Positions 13,330 through 26,224 of a stretch of 64,000 bases of DNA are shown piece by piece; position 1 is the stretch's first letter; every line of letters begins with the position of its first letter. Location: positions 2,023,059 to 2,087,058 of the forward strand of contig NW_023998452.1 of the NCBI RefSeq assembly GCF_014805625.2, in the 5' to 3' direction. The position numbers were made by a program, and so were the translations under genes. The DNA is from Glossina fuscipes. Taxonomy: Eukaryota; Arthropoda; Insecta; Diptera; Glossinidae. The notes below the pieces were generated by a model. It was not told the origin of the DNA and searched no databases. It saw only the letters and a list, made by a program, of their open reading frames with translations.

Positions 13330-14860
13330 CCCAAGGCCTTCGGTGGTGGATGTACATCAGCAACGCAACATCGATCTCTTTAAACGTTGATATACACTAA
13401 ACGACAGTTTGTAAACAACAGACACACTTACATCGTTCAAGTTATCGTCTAAACTATCTATGTCCGAGATTTCGGGAAAACTGAGTGCATCAGGTATGTT
13501 TTATGAATGAACCTATTTCCGCGAAACAAATTTATTTATTTGTACATTTAATAAGAACTTATTTTCTCGTCCCTTAGTTCACTTTTTTATTTATTTATTT
13601 ATTTATTTATTTATGTTTTTATTCATCCAATCGTTTATTTTTTTATTTAATTATTGATTAATTTATTTAATTTTTTTTTTTTTTTTTGGCTCATTGATTT
13701 ATTTATTTATGCATTTTATCTGTTTTTCTATTAATTTCTTTATTTACATGTTTACCTTTCTACTTAGTTTCATATTTATTTATGCATTAACTTGTTATTG
13801 TATAAAAGCTCTTCATGAAAATGTAAAATCAGGCATTATTTCAAATAATTCCCTAAATAATATGACCGATAAGAGAGGGAGATAACAGATTGCATAGATG
13901 CAAGTGGATTATGTTTCTGGCAAATGGAAGGGAGCGGATTATTAAATGAAAATAATTATTAATATATAATTGGGTATTGATCAAGTGGCTGAGATATGTA
14001 TGCTGTCAAATAAATTTCTTGCGAAATTTTATATTCTTCTCACAAATGTATCTGATATCAGAAAGGCGAAGTATATAAAAATTAGCTATAGAAACCTGCT
14101 GCATCGCATAACCAGGTTACAAATCAATTTATACATAATTCCTTTCATATTATTCAACAAAAGAGCGATTATGTTTGCCTTCAAATAACACACACAAGGA
14201 CATCGCTCAAATTAGTTACGTACACGCATCTTTGGAAGAGTGTAGTTAAAAAAAGGAACAGAAATTTCTAAACACAGGCTGCGGTTGTATATACTTAATC
14301 AAAGCATAGCCAATCATCCCGTACACATTTCGAACAGACTATGTTTTATGTAGATTTGCGCATAAATGCTGTGCTTAAGAAATACTGATGCTCTTCTATC
14401 GGCCAATATATATGGCAAAATATTACGAGCGCAAAATACCAATGCAATTGAAGTTAAAACTCTCTTTAGTGACCACGAGGATCAAGTGGCTTGAGTTTAT
14501 CTCTTTGCGCAGCTTACTTTTTGGCTCTGCTGATCAACTGAATTAAACAGCAATTAAGGACGCCTAACGCAACCGGTGCCAGACAGAGTGGTTAACAATT
14601 GGAGCCACCATGCGCGTTAGTGCTTAGTGAACATTTGCACGATATTTCTAGTTATTACGTAACTGCAATGTCTAAGCTCCGAAATAGGGCATTGTTTCCT
14701 TTGAAACGTTGAACCATTTTTTTTTATTTTAATCTTAAAAAAGTATCACTCGTAAAGCAAGACCCTTTTTATAATGTTTTTCTGCGGCAGCCCAATGTCT
14801 GACTGTTAAATAACAGTGAGTACTGACTCACGGAGAGTATATCCTTCAATTTTAATGGCA
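13330..14860. other. Non-coding DNA with a TTTA-rich tract
   Basis: A (TTTA)n tract at about 13,583-13,613 is followed by T-rich sequence to about 13,760. A short stretch at 13,431-13,495 is open on both strands and bounded by donor-like sites on both strands (see findings). No supported gene. Confidence 0.4.
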
Positions 14861-14865
14861 ATTCT

Positions 14866-15143
14866 TATACCAGCACTGAAGGGATGTCTGCTATACGTGT
14901 AAGTATGCGGAAAGGTTCACTGGTAGCAAAAAGTGCGAATAATTGCAAATATTTGAAAATGTTTATTTTAAAGATGACAACGTCGTTCTCAACGAGTACG
15001 TTGAGAAAGACTTCGACAGATAGATTGTTCCGAAGACGGATAGCGCAGCTGGAGAAGAAGTAGTTGTGCTTCGAATTGAATTCCCTGCAAGCGCCAGAGG
15101 TGCTCGCTTCTCGAAAGGACGTACCAACCAATTTCTGTACCAA
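14866..15143 (-). mobile_element. LINE C-terminal fragment
   Basis: The minus-strand frame contains N-Y-F-F-S-S-C-A-I-R-L-R-N-N-L-S-V-E-V-F followed by F-K-I-N-I-F-K-Y-L. This follows the common tail of LINE ORF2 proteins, in which a 'FF.r..rLWN.LP..v' block precedes 'FK..l..yl'. Only this end is present, with no catalytic domain. The assignment is from pattern only. Confidence 0.42.
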
Positions 15144-15149
15144 GAATGA

Positions 15150-18100
15150 CTGTGAGAATCTGTTTCTGATTCGAGATTGTTCCTTATAATTCGAATAGAT
15201 GAAAACGTAATGATTTTACATATAAATAACTAATTTAACTACATTATGTATTCCAAATAGAATGACGATCCTAACTAACTCTAGCTTTCTATGTATTTTT
15301 ATAATAAATTACAACACGATATGACTCGCGGTCACAGAATCATAGGAATCATTCGAATTTTATTGCTATACATCATACCATTTGTATTACAAGGGCATGT
15401 TAACTTTGACTGTGACCCGCTATGGTGTTCTCATTTTTTGTTGTTTATCGTTTAAAACAATTTGTTCAAAATTAATATGTCGCTAACGAAATTCTATCCA
15501 ATTAAGGTTAAAACTGAACTTGTATAACGAGGGTATCTTCCTAGCATACAAAAAATTTGAACAATGGCACACATAAACTCATTAAAAAGTTGGTAAAAAT
15601 TCTGATAACAGGGTTCAGATTAAAGCTAAGATTTACTCCTTCAAAAATCAATAAAATTTCTTCCTTTTTTTTATATGAATTTTAGCAAGAAAGGAAGTAA
15701 CAGATGCGCATACATGCCGATCTATAGATTGTATATACTTTACCTGTACATACCTGCACCTGATGCCTATTTGTAGGAAAGTTATTATGCGAGAAACCAT
15801 CCTGTGGCGATATATTTTATACTTTGCTATGGCTTTCCGTTGCACTAAGCAAACGTTTTAGATCACAACAAATATTACTTTAATAACTTTAGCATTATGC
15901 AAAGTGGTTTTTGGAAAGTGAAAAATATGAATAAAAACAAGTGCAATAAAAAGACAAAGAAAAAGAAAATATAGACTTTAAAGCATTTAATTATGAATGA
16001 CAGCAAAAGGCAAACTTTTACCGCATATATACGTATGTATATAAAGCAAAAGGAAGCGAAATAACGGAAAAAACAAATAAAACAAAGCTGCATGACAGCT
16101 GTAAGTAACAAGAGTAGTGGTCGCTAATGTTATTATGGAGTCGCGTAAATGTTAAAAGGAAAGTTAGACATTGTTTCGCACTTTATCGCTTTCATGCGGT
16201 TTAAAGCGTAGCATGTGTGGAACATATTTAAAAAGAATAAATTGTAAATGCATACATTCTTGTCCTTTTGCTTAAATAAGTGGAAACCTTTGAATAAAAG
16301 AGATTTCAAGGAACGCACAGAAGACTATCAAATACAAAAGGAATAATAATCTTTTCATTTTCATACGTTACCTACTTCTGCTATCATAGCTAACCCCTCA
16401 TATTAAATAAGAGACAAATAAAAAAAAAGGAATTTTCTTATTTATGCTCTTCATGGTAAAGATATATATATATAAATATATGAAAATTTTCTGCTTGAAT
16501 TCAACTCAAATGCAATAAACAAAAATGAAAGCTTGCACATATAAACAAACATAAAAACAATTACTACTATTGAGATCGGATTACCGAGCACCGGCTGAAA
16601 GTAAATGATATACAAGCAAAGAAAGGCTTCTCAAGTCAAATTTGATAGTTATTTTGTTATAATCCTATTAAAAGGCTATATTCAAGCAGTCAACACTATT
16701 GCAGCATCATTTTCAAGTATGATGTTCTGAACAGCAATAGCAAATTAACAGTAAACGTCACTATAGTCTAGATATATATATACATAAAAATATATAAATA
16801 TATATACATATATATGTATATATATATATATTGCTATATAAATATAAATTGAGCATTTGTTGTTATTGTTGTTGTTGCCGTTTTATGCCAAGAGATGGAA
16901 AAGAGTTTTTAAATTAAGTTTTCAATTTTTCCATAATTATTTTGACCTTAATTAACACATCGTTCCATCATCACCTTAAGCATGCTCTCATCTTGTTGTT
17001 CTTGTTGTTATTGGTGTATGAAGATTTTTGTTTATTTCTGGCTTTCATCCGGCTTCTTACCTGGCGTTTTATGTGCAGCTGTCGGAGTCCCCCAAAAGCA
17101 ATGAACGTCTTTACAGCGAGCAAACCTTAAAATTGTATAATATACTAATATATATACACATACACACACACACACATACACATACACATACATACATACA
17201 CACACACACAAAAGCTTATAAATACAAAGGCATACTGTGTGTATATGTAAACGTAGTTAAAATCTTTATTACACTAAATGCTAGATAATGATGTGAGCAT
17301 GAAAAGTCTCTCTCATCCATTCGAGAATATAAACGAATCGGTCGAATCGGTCCTTGCGTTTCTTTGAGAAAGAATTTCATTTGTTTTCGTTCATTGGATT
17401 GCATCTGCAGTGACCCGTAAGCCATATTCGGAAGCTTATGTTTCGCATCTTTAGTGTAAGTGAAGGGTACCTAAATGTAGACTAAATCAAAACCTAAAAA
17501 AGTCCGAAGATTTCTGCTACATTATGAGAAATAGCTGCTGTGGCTGCTCCCTTTTTTTTCTTTTCTTTCCTCGTTTTTTTTTTTTTTTCTTGTTTGCTCA
17601 AGATTTTAAATGCTGTTGCAGAGCTTATAAAATTCGGTTTTAATTAAATTCATATGCTGCACTTCTCCCTTGCAAGCCCAACATCTCAACCATCTTATAA
17701 TCATTTAGTATTCTGTAACGACAATTTGTTCAGCTCGTCTTTCACTATTCCACATCAAGGAAACTCATTTTCATTTTTATGGAAATTAAAATATTTGTAT
17801 TTGTATCTTTGCATCTGGATGTGTATATATGCGTATATGCTTGGCTGTGTGACGCTTTGCTGTAAGTAGAAATTTGCAATTTTATTTTACATAAGCAAAA
17901 CTTAAAGGAGTTTAGAGATTATTCATAAATTAGTTTTTTATCAAATATTGTCTGCTCCTGAATATATCGTATAAATATTAGAAGAAGAAGAAGACGGACA
18001 TAACATAAAGAAAAGCTTTAATCAATTTGCAAAGCCGGAATATTATTTACCTATCTATTACTGATATTAAGAAAGCGTTTATATTACCCACAAGTCTTTA

Positions 18101-18510
18101 GGCCACTTTGTCTTTCCACAATTTCTATGAATTCCACCAAACGCGGGAGAGCAGCCTACAAATATTTTTCCTAAAAAATGACAGAAAGTGCTGATTAACA
18201 GGTAAAACAATTTATATTTATTTCTTAGCTAGCATTAAGACGTAATTTTTTTCAGTCTACTAATCTGTCAAGAGATGGAAATTCATTTATATATTGGACA
18301 TGGAGAGTTCCGTGCACTCTCCGAGAAATCTAATCTTTATAATAGCAATTTCAATCTTCTCTCTGCCGCTTGTCCAGTTACTCCTTAAAGTACCGTAAAA
18401 TTCATTACTTGCTAGGAATTGGTTCCTTTCTTTATGCATTATGCTAACTATATGCTAACTGCTAACTGAAAGAGAGCAGGGAAAGACGAGGTGAGCGGCG
18501 TATTAAAATG
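15150..18510. other. Non-coding DNA with AT and CA microsatellites
   Basis: Imperfect TATA repeats at about 16,771-16,842, a CA/CATA microsatellite at about 17,155-17,211 and poly-T near 17,575. Open frames over the CA repeat are artefacts. No supported gene. Confidence 0.45.
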
Positions 18511-18514
18511 GACA

Positions 18515-18780
18515 TTTAAAATTACGATTCAGATAGTGTTTCCGATCTAAGCTTGCTGTCCGTCTGTCCGTCTTCTACTCTTATATTTTAAATATTTGGA
18601 TCAAATTTAGTACATCAACGCCTTTTGGCCCAAACATGAATGCTGTTGAAAATGGCTGGATCAGGGCACTTTCTCAGTATCGTATTTTGGAAAATAGTTA
18701 TACGCATAAGTTTATTAAGCGAAATGGTGTACGGTGTAATTTAATGACGGGCCGGGACTCTTCATAATGGTTTTACTTGG
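18515..18780 (+). repeat. Interspersed repeat family B, copy 2
   Basis: Carries the CTGTCCGTCTGTCCGTC box near 18,558, the 'attttggaaaatagttata' block, and ends with GAAATGGTGTACGGTGTAAT then 'gacgggccgggactc'. Same block order as copy 1. Confidence 0.58.
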
Positions 18781-18789
18781 GATGCGAAC

Positions 18790-21279
18790 ACCAAAGCGAA
18801 GTCGATCTCTTTGTGCTAAATGCGTCGGAGGACTACGCAAAAGAATTGAATAGAGTTCTAAAAATCTGATTATGCCTACAGAAGAAGCGTTTCAATCGAA
18901 TGCCTTGTTAAATAGTGCTTACTAAACAACATTTAATTAAATAGGACACCTTCCACCAATCAACGGCTACCCGAGGCCACCTTATTTATCGAGTTTTGAG
19001 AAAGTCTTCCTTGGTATCAAATCAGTTGAACCCTTTTTTTTATCGGATTGCACGTGTAAAAAACATCACAATACCTTTTTTTTTAAGTTTTCTCTAATCA
19101 GCTTTCTGAAACTAGCTATTTGGCCAACCAAATCGCAATTTATGGCATATGTCCATAAAGCGGAAATTTTTACTGTCTGAAAAGCCATCAATAAGTTTGG
19201 CTCCGAAACGAAAGGACTAAATGATAAAAATTTAATCAAATCACTTAACATTTCAAATGTCGTCTGGTGAATAAGACCGTGCTATAGTCACATCTTAAGG
19301 CAGCCCTCACAAGAAGTCTACGTAAGTAGATAATTCTATTAGCGATTGGAGACGTTATCAACATGAATTCATAGCTTATACTCATCCAGAGAGAACATAA
19401 AGCTGATGTAGACAGTTTCAGTTCGCAATCGGGCTTGACACGTTTAACCCAAAGCATCTAAGAGGCTTATATGTGTGTGGGTAGCACTATTGACTGCACA
19501 GCAAGAACCAATTTTAAGCAAAATATTCCCATCGACCTTAGATGGGAAGTTGTGTGACCGAATTTACTAAAATTTATATAAAAATTTTTTACATTAATGC
19601 CATATGGCACTGAAATGAAATAGAAATTACATTTTAACGTTCGCTTTTTGCTTTTGTATAAACGCTGTAATAAGAACAGCATTCCATCATGTCATATGCT
19701 CACATGAGTTACAAAGGTCTCCTGAGTCAATGCGTCCATGTTCGGACACCTTCAGGTCATTTGGACAACAAAACAATTGAAATTCCCACATGTGTACATT
19801 AAGAAATCCGTTCTGCACAAAGTAAAATTTTCGCACAAACTTAAGTAAAATGATGTGAGGGAATAGCATGGATTGTGAAGTAAGAAGATGAAGGCAGAGA
19901 TGAAAAACGATGAATATATAAACTCACCAAAGCATAAATGAAACAGGAAAACGTATAACAAGTGCGTGGGATGGTATATGGTATATGATAGAATATTTTT
20001 CCAGAGCGTAGAAATTACTCGTTCGTGCACTAAAAATGCACGAGCTTTAAAAATAAATGATTTCCCATCTTACACATACTTTTATTTTTATATATATTAA
20101 AAGCGCCTTGCTCTGTCTCTTTTTCGCATAAAGTTATATTCATCGAAAAGAGAGAATGAAGACGTGACAAACTAATGTCACATTGTTCGCTATAATCACA
20201 ACGATAAAAATTTAGTTATTAATTTTCCACATGACGTTGTTATAAATGAATCTGTAAGAAAACCAGTTCTGCTTAAAAGGCAATCTTGGTTACTTACCAC
20301 GTAAACTAAAGAAAATTTTTGATTATGAATGTAGCATTTGTGTACCTAGAGTTTACCACAGACGCCCTTGCACTGAAAATGCCTAATACCATGATGCCCG
20401 CCGACACGTGGGAGAAATATGAAACGTTAATCCCCGCAAAAGCAGTGCAAAAATCTTCTTCGTATGAGAAGTTCCACTACTTTAAAACTGCAAGAGCATG
20501 GTCATGCAGGTGACGAAGCCTAATTAACGCCGTCTCGATTACTCGTGAAACTCCATCGCTGTCAAGAAGAAAACGTGTCAGCGAAGCGCTGGCGCATTAC
20601 ATTTTTGTTTGGCTCTCCCATGCAATCTCCTATCACAAGCCTAACGGTTACCATGCTCTTAGCCCAGCTATTACTTCTTCACCATGTAAAGCCGAAGGCT
20701 TCTAACATAACCTACATAATATTATAATTATATATGTAAGAAATCTTCGCTAAAAAGATGAAAACGCTTCCGGAGCATCTTCTCTAGGGAAGGTCCCAAT
20801 GCCGATATGTGAACATAACAGCAACAACATGATCTCATAAACAACACCAAAAAAAAGCAGTCTGTTTTTTGTCTTTAGCTCGGCGCATCTTTGAACGCAC
20901 TAACCATCTAATACTTGATAACGGTGATTAAGTGATAAATTGGAACCACAACTAACTTTCTAACGAATAAATAAAATTGTCATTTTCTCTCTTACCTTTG
21001 AACCGTGCAGCTTGTAAGGTGTTCAATTGTAGGCGTACGAATCAGTTAACCGTGTTGACCTCTTTAGCGATGCACTGATAGATTACATCATCCGCAGAGT
21101 ATGTGTAATATGAAACTAGATTGTAATCAAACGACTTGACAAGATGTCAAAACTATTTTTTATATATTATTACGGTAAATACACACATTCATAATGGTAA
21201 AATTTTATCAGAAAATTCGAGAAGGACGGATTATGACGTATACATTCGTTATATACCGCTAACGAGTTAAGATAATTAC

Positions 21280-21280
<1 letters not shown>
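18790..21280. other. Non-coding DNA, no supported gene
   Basis: A less AT-rich stretch at 20,319-20,727 has open frames on the plus strand (64 and 60 codons), but I recognise neither and they have no matching splice sites. The rest shows no gene. Confidence 0.4.
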
Positions 21281-21281
<1 letters not shown>

Positions 21282-21350
<69 letters not shown>

Positions 21351-21450
21351 NNNNNNNNNNNNNNNNNNNNNNNNNNNNNNNNNNNNNNNNNNNNNNNNNN
21401 NNNNNNNNNNNNNNNNNNNNNNNNNNNNNNNNNNNNNNNNNNNNNNNNNN
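21282..21450. repeat. CT microsatellite running into an assembly gap
   Basis: About 70 bases of nearly pure CT are followed by exactly 100 Ns (21,351-21,450), the usual symbol for a gap of unknown length. The tract probably stopped the assembly, so its true length and anything beyond it are unknown. Confidence 0.95.
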
Positions 21451-23470
21451 TGACTATTTATAATACAATTGTATAAATTGGTGACAGTGACGAATTTTGA
21501 TGAGAAATTTTTATTATTTGCGGAAACTGATAAAGCTGTTATTACTCCATGTTTAAAAGGTAGAAGAAATGCCTGAAATGACTCGAAAGTATCGCAACAT
21601 AACCTCAAAAGAAGAAGAAGAGCATCTCTGAACCTACCCTATGTGTGCACAAATTCCCGTTATTGTCGTAGAGAATGATTCAGTTCAGAAATCAGTTCTT
21701 TGCTTTCCTTTCTTTTTCGGAGAACGAAAAAGTTACCATCAAGACTTAATTATTTGCGTAATACATTACACCACCTTTTTGCATTAAAAATACACGGATC
21801 GTTATATAACAACAATTTGCGGAAACAACAGCGCAAACGTAAGCAATGTTTCATATCATTAACAAACGTTATAATAACAGAAAAGTTGATTATTATAAAA
21901 AGAACTAATAAAAAATGAGAGGAAAGAAGAAATAAATAAAATCTTTCGTAGACCAGGAAACATAAAAATAGCGCACATATTGTGTACGTACAGCTTCGTG
22001 ACCAGATTTACAATTATGTTTAGCAGAGCACATAACAACTCTAATTACGAACACAATAATGATAATAATAATAATAATAATAATAATTTTATAGATAATA
22101 AGCACGGATGCGCGGAAACTGCGGAAACTGCACTTTAAGATTTCGCATCCTTCACCGCCAAACTTCTACTTGTGTTCAAGAGATTTAAAGCAAAACACTT
22201 AGCATGTCTTTCATTTTGCCTCCTTTCTACCCACTTTTCTTATCTTATCTTCTATCCTTCTCTTGCACACACGTGCACATCTCTCGCAACATTTGCCCTC
22301 CCCCCTCCCCCCTTCTTTCCTATTAAGGTTGTGCATATAATTTGTTTCCTGCATGTAATTGCATTATTGATTGCTATTGAAAAGAATTGAAACTGATCTT
22401 GTGTGCAGACTTCTAATAATAGAATTTTACATTCTAGCCTTGAAACTTTTGTTGCATAGTCTTCAACGGGTTTTTTGCTCCTTTTTTTTTTTTTTTTTTT
22501 TTAATAACAATTTTAATTACATACAAATTTTATATACATAAAAAAAAATGTATTTTCTTTTCGCTACAATAAACTCGGAAATTACTTTAAAGTGTTTGTT
22601 AACAAATTTCTTGTGTATGTGTGTATGTACGTTTATATGTATTATATATTAAGATTAAATGGCATTTTATATATATGGTTATGTATATGTGCACTAAGGA
22701 ACATGTGTAGGCATACTTATATAGATGATATGTTTATATGTATGTTTGTAAGTATGCATTTTCAAAGCTTTTGCAATTTGGTCGTTCGGTTACTTGCTTG
22801 CATGGTTTTTGTTATTTAGTGGGTTGTTGCTTTTATAGTTATGTGGACATGTTATATACATTCATAGCTTGGCTTGGCTTGGCTTGGCTTGGCTTGGCTT
22901 GGCTCGTCTTGGTCGTCTTTATGCATCATTCTCCTTATGTGAATGTGCGTATATATGTGTGCTTTTGTGCGGGTGTGCGAGTATGCGTAGTGCATATGCA
23001 TATGCATATGTGCATGTGCGTGTACATACTTGATATACATTCTGTTCATAACCTAAAGATTTTCAAATATGAGTATTGTGTGGTCATATAGGCGAACTTT
23101 TGTATTGTGTATTGGTTTCGGTTACTTGCAGTAGCTATTTGCGGTTATGTTATGTTAGCGTACAAGTATTGGGTTTTGTTTGCTCCTGGATATTGTATAC
23201 TAGGCAACTCCTTGCAGCGTTAAGTTTAATAAACATTCCCATCTTAAACCGTAAAAGTTTAGAGTATTTTACAAAGTAAAAGAAAGAAGAAAAAAATCAC
23301 ATACACACACAAACACACATGCATACATATTCTTCAAATTTAATGTTTTGTTTTTTTAATATTTTTCATCTTTTTTGAGAAGAACTTATTCCACGCTGAG
23401 TAAAGAGAAACTCTGGGTAAACAAAAAACAAGAAACGATACAAAATGTTTTATTTACATTAATGTTCTAT
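21451..23470. other. Non-coding DNA with simple repeats
   Basis: Contains an (ATA)n tract near 22,060-22,087, poly-T near 22,482-22,502, and a GCTTG pentamer repeat. No supported gene. Confidence 0.4.
22867..22904. repeat. Pentanucleotide GCTTG tandem repeat, about 7.5 copies
   Basis: An almost perfect run of GCTTG units. It is followed by GCTC and the related pair CGTCTTGGTCGTCTT. The translated Ala-Lys-Pro-Ser-Gln-type and Leu-Ala-Trp-type repeats are by-products. Confidence 0.95.
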
Positions 23471-23474
23471 TTAC

Positions 23475-23589
23475 CTTGAAAATCTCTTGGGTGGGCTGGA
23501 AAATTTTGCCGCAATCATCGTCACAAAATGTTTGCATCGTTTGCCAGGATCAGAGTGTATGGGGATTCATCGACTTAGAAGTTACGATC
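23475..23589 (-). other. Exon-like segment, minus strand, unrecognised
   Basis: On the minus strand a 3' splice-like TTTCCTAG precedes 115 bases that end at AAG|GTAAAT. One frame is open apart from a single TGA near the middle, and its second half (from ATG) includes C-D-D-D-C-G-K-I-F before the donor. It could be a 5' non-coding exon with a start codon, a dead exon, or chance. Confidence 0.2.
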
Positions 23590-24041
23590 CTAGGAAATTA
23601 ATTATTCATTAAGTTGTGCTTAAAAGAACGAAAATTTCTCAGTACAATTTTTGACTCCAGCCAGGGGTTTTCTCGAACAATTCCATTGAAATGGAAAACA
23701 AAATCCGCAAATAACGAAGCAAAGTGACGTTTTTAATTTTGCCAGCGAAATAAATTCTAGGTTTGAAGGTCTCTTAAGGACTAGCACCTAAGGTTAACAC
23801 CTTTTCTTTCTACCGCACTCGAGATTAGAAACCAAGATCATTGAATTGTTAGACGAGACCTTTTTCCTAGTCGATCGTTCAAGCAGATACTTTGCTGTCT
23901 GCCAAAAACATCTTACGGTTCACCTGTTGTGCAATAAGTTTTACCCTAACGATCAGTTTCTGCAATCAATCTACACAAAGACTGATCTTTATTTTGTGTG
24001 AAAGGGGTTAAACGAATTTTAACACAAATTAGATAACTTAC

Positions 24042-24118
24042 GGTAGCCGCACTCAAATTCTTTTCTTCTGGTACTCCTTCCTTGCTGTTACACGGAAATT
24101 CACTTTGGATGATAACAC
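24042..24118 (-). other. Exon-like segment, minus strand, unrecognised
   Basis: Seventy-seven bases lie between a good 3' splice site (TTTTTATAG) and a consensus donor (ACC|GTAAGT) on the minus strand. One frame is open across it and is polar, including S-E-F-P-C-N-S-K-E-G-V-P-E-E-K-N-L. It does not join in an open frame to the exon-like segment at 23,475-23,589, so the two may be untranslated exons or unrelated. Confidence 0.25.
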
Positions 24119-25138
24119 CTATAAAAACCTAAAGACTACAAGTACGCATATATAAACTTGTCAACGCTGTGAAAACCGTATTTTATCAAACTAGAAGTCA
24201 TTTGCGTCTCCAAGGAATAAATTTACTGCTTTACCTTTTATTTAACATAAAATCAGAACAAATTTTTTTCAGAAATTAAAGATCTCTAGTTAGACAAAAT
24301 TAAATTCTTGAACAACACGTGCCCATTGGAACCTTTTATTTCTAGATGCTTTATATCGAGACGACTAGTTGGCACTGCAAAGGCTTACGATTCAGTCTTC
24401 CTCATAGTTTTATATATTAAAATGTATTAATAAACTTTTTCCCCCTTTTAAACAAAAATATTTTTACTGATTTCAAATTTTCAACAAAAACTTTTCGAAA
24501 ATATTTTTACCAAAGATATTTGATATTTCCGCGTCTCATTTTAATATCGGTCAGTGACCGTTTAAGTAAATTATAATAAGTGCAAAACAGCCAAAAACAC
24601 AAAAAAAAAAAAAATATATAAAAAAATAAAAACATGCCGAAGCGAAAACACTGCGTGTTTCACAAATTACAGGGAGTCCAGAGTAAATCGTTAAAAAATA
24701 TTTTAGCACAAAGTTATTTGATACGTAACACTTGGTTGAGTTGCTCACAACACTGGAAAATTATCGCGGCACGTCGCCTGCATTTCAAATAGAAAACGTA
24801 ATGTAATGCAATCTTCACTATTATGCGCGTACGTAAGAATGTATTCAAATGGTACTTAGTAGAGAGACCGACAACTCGGCAGGAGAATGTAAGTGATAAG
24901 TAAAGCTGGAAAAAAATCTCCAACAACCCTAGCTTGTATAACGGTTTGAAATTTCTGACCCGTTTTTGTATTCTTTCCCTTTTGCTGCTCTACTACATTG
25001 TTGTTATGCACATGGATGTGTGTGTGTGCTTGTATATTTGAATGAATATTTATAGCGTGTATTGCTTCTTTTTAGTGAAAGGCAAAGAAAAGTTTTGTCT
25101 TCTCCACTTCATTCCAAATATTATATGATTTATAATTC

Positions 25139-25162
25139 TCATATATATATATATATATATAA
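25139..25162. repeat. AT dinucleotide microsatellite
   Basis: Simple alternating AT tract immediately before the end of the mariner remnant; mariner elements insert at TA, which such tracts supply. Confidence 0.9.
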
Positions 25163-25173
25163 CACATACATGC

Positions 25174-25790
25174 ACGAGGTATGTTCACAAAAAATATGAC
25201 TTTTTTTCTCGAAAAATATTTACTCATTAATAGCTACTTTGTCTGTAGATTTGTGCTTTTATGAATGATGTTATAATACCGATAGGTTGGAATAACGAAA
25301 TACGTCACCGATGTCATAAACAATGCTGTTTAAAAGAAAAACATCAGTTGCTGAATGGATCATATTGATCTTTAACAATGTTATAAAACCGATGCATTAA
25401 AAACTGTTGCTATGCCTCTTTCCAATTCCCATGACTGATTGTACGATAGTTCCGTATGCGTATGTTTCATATTACCTCAGGAGAATACCGCATAGCTTCA
25501 AGATAATATTTTTTATTTGCCGTATGAACTTCTGGCAGGAACACACGATACACCAAGCCATTGTGATCGAAGGAAACAATGACCTTACTTGGCGTACTTC
25601 TTTCGGTTTTGGATCTTCGGTTTGGACGCTTGATTAGACTTTGGTTTCGCCGTCACAACACATGTTTCGTCACAAGACGACATTGGCCACATTTAATAGC
25701 TCCTTAGTGATGTTCATTCGACGGTACTTTTGGTCAAAATTTAATAAGTACAAAACAAAGTTAACTGCCACACGCTTGTGCATACATCAT
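25174..25790 (-). mobile_element. Decayed mariner transposon, C-terminal part of transposase
   Basis: Read on the minus strand from 25,790, the translation follows the mariner DDE transposase: V-A-V-N-F-V-L-Y-L-L-N-F-D-Q-K, a D-G-E-T-K-V relic of the first catalytic Asp motif (GDETWV in the family), K-E-V-R-Q-V-R-S, and a relic of the central region before Y-Y-L-type sequence, with several stops and frame changes. The left edge (25,174-25,193) reads ACGAGGTATGTTCACAAAAA, similar to mariner terminal inverted repeats of the CGAGGTRTGTTCAAAAA type. The N-terminal helix-turn-helix half and other end are absent. It cannot be active. Confidence 0.72.
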
Positions 25791-26224
25791 CACACCACAC
25801 ACAAACATACGTATCCCTTTTTTTTAAATATACCATACACGTACATGTGTACATAGATATGTATATGTATATATATACTCATAAATTTTGTATGTGTGTT
25901 TTTATATATGCGTAGAAATTCATTAAATTTTAGTTGAGAAATAAAATTTCACTTGTTTTAATTTTCAATACTTTCCCGTTATGTGTTGTAAATCAATTGC
26001 TCACGTATTAAAAACTCAAACAATTGTCTATTTCTTTGAGATATCGGTCTTATATTTTTCCAAAAACCATTTAATATTTTTGTCATTCAAGTTTTTCTGG
26101 AGCAAAAAAAAAAAAAAATAGATCTATAAAAAAAGAAAAAGAAACCATCGAACGGAGAAGCGAAAATTTTCTGATACATATTGCGATTTAATTTTTTATT
26201 TATTTTCGATTTTCTCAACACGTT

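Noticed and set aside
13039..13400. Plus- and minus-strand open frames of 63-79 codons in less AT-rich sequence
   Set aside because: The interval aligns by eye, inverted, with repeat family A copies at 6.2 and 54.4 kb; the frames are not shared among copies.
17028..17288. 86-codon open frame with His-Thr repeats
   Set aside because: Translation of a CA/CATA microsatellite.
20319..20727. Two open frames in a less AT-rich stretch
   Set aside because: No recognisable family, no splice context, and stops in the best frame; noted only as possible old coding or transposon DNA.
21000..21130. Minus-strand sequence reading D-D-V-I-Y-Q-C-I-A-K, like the end of an immunoglobulin domain, before a donor-like GTAAGA
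   Set aside because: The frame stops before the donor, no other Ig strand is visible and the match is about ten residues; most likely chance.
21276..21608. Open frame with Arg-Glu repeats crossing the N gap
   Set aside because: Product of the CT microsatellite and a run of unknown bases.
22738..23091. 117-codon plus-strand open frame
   Set aside because: Low-complexity, spans the GCTTG repeat and TATG-rich sequence; no family resemblance.
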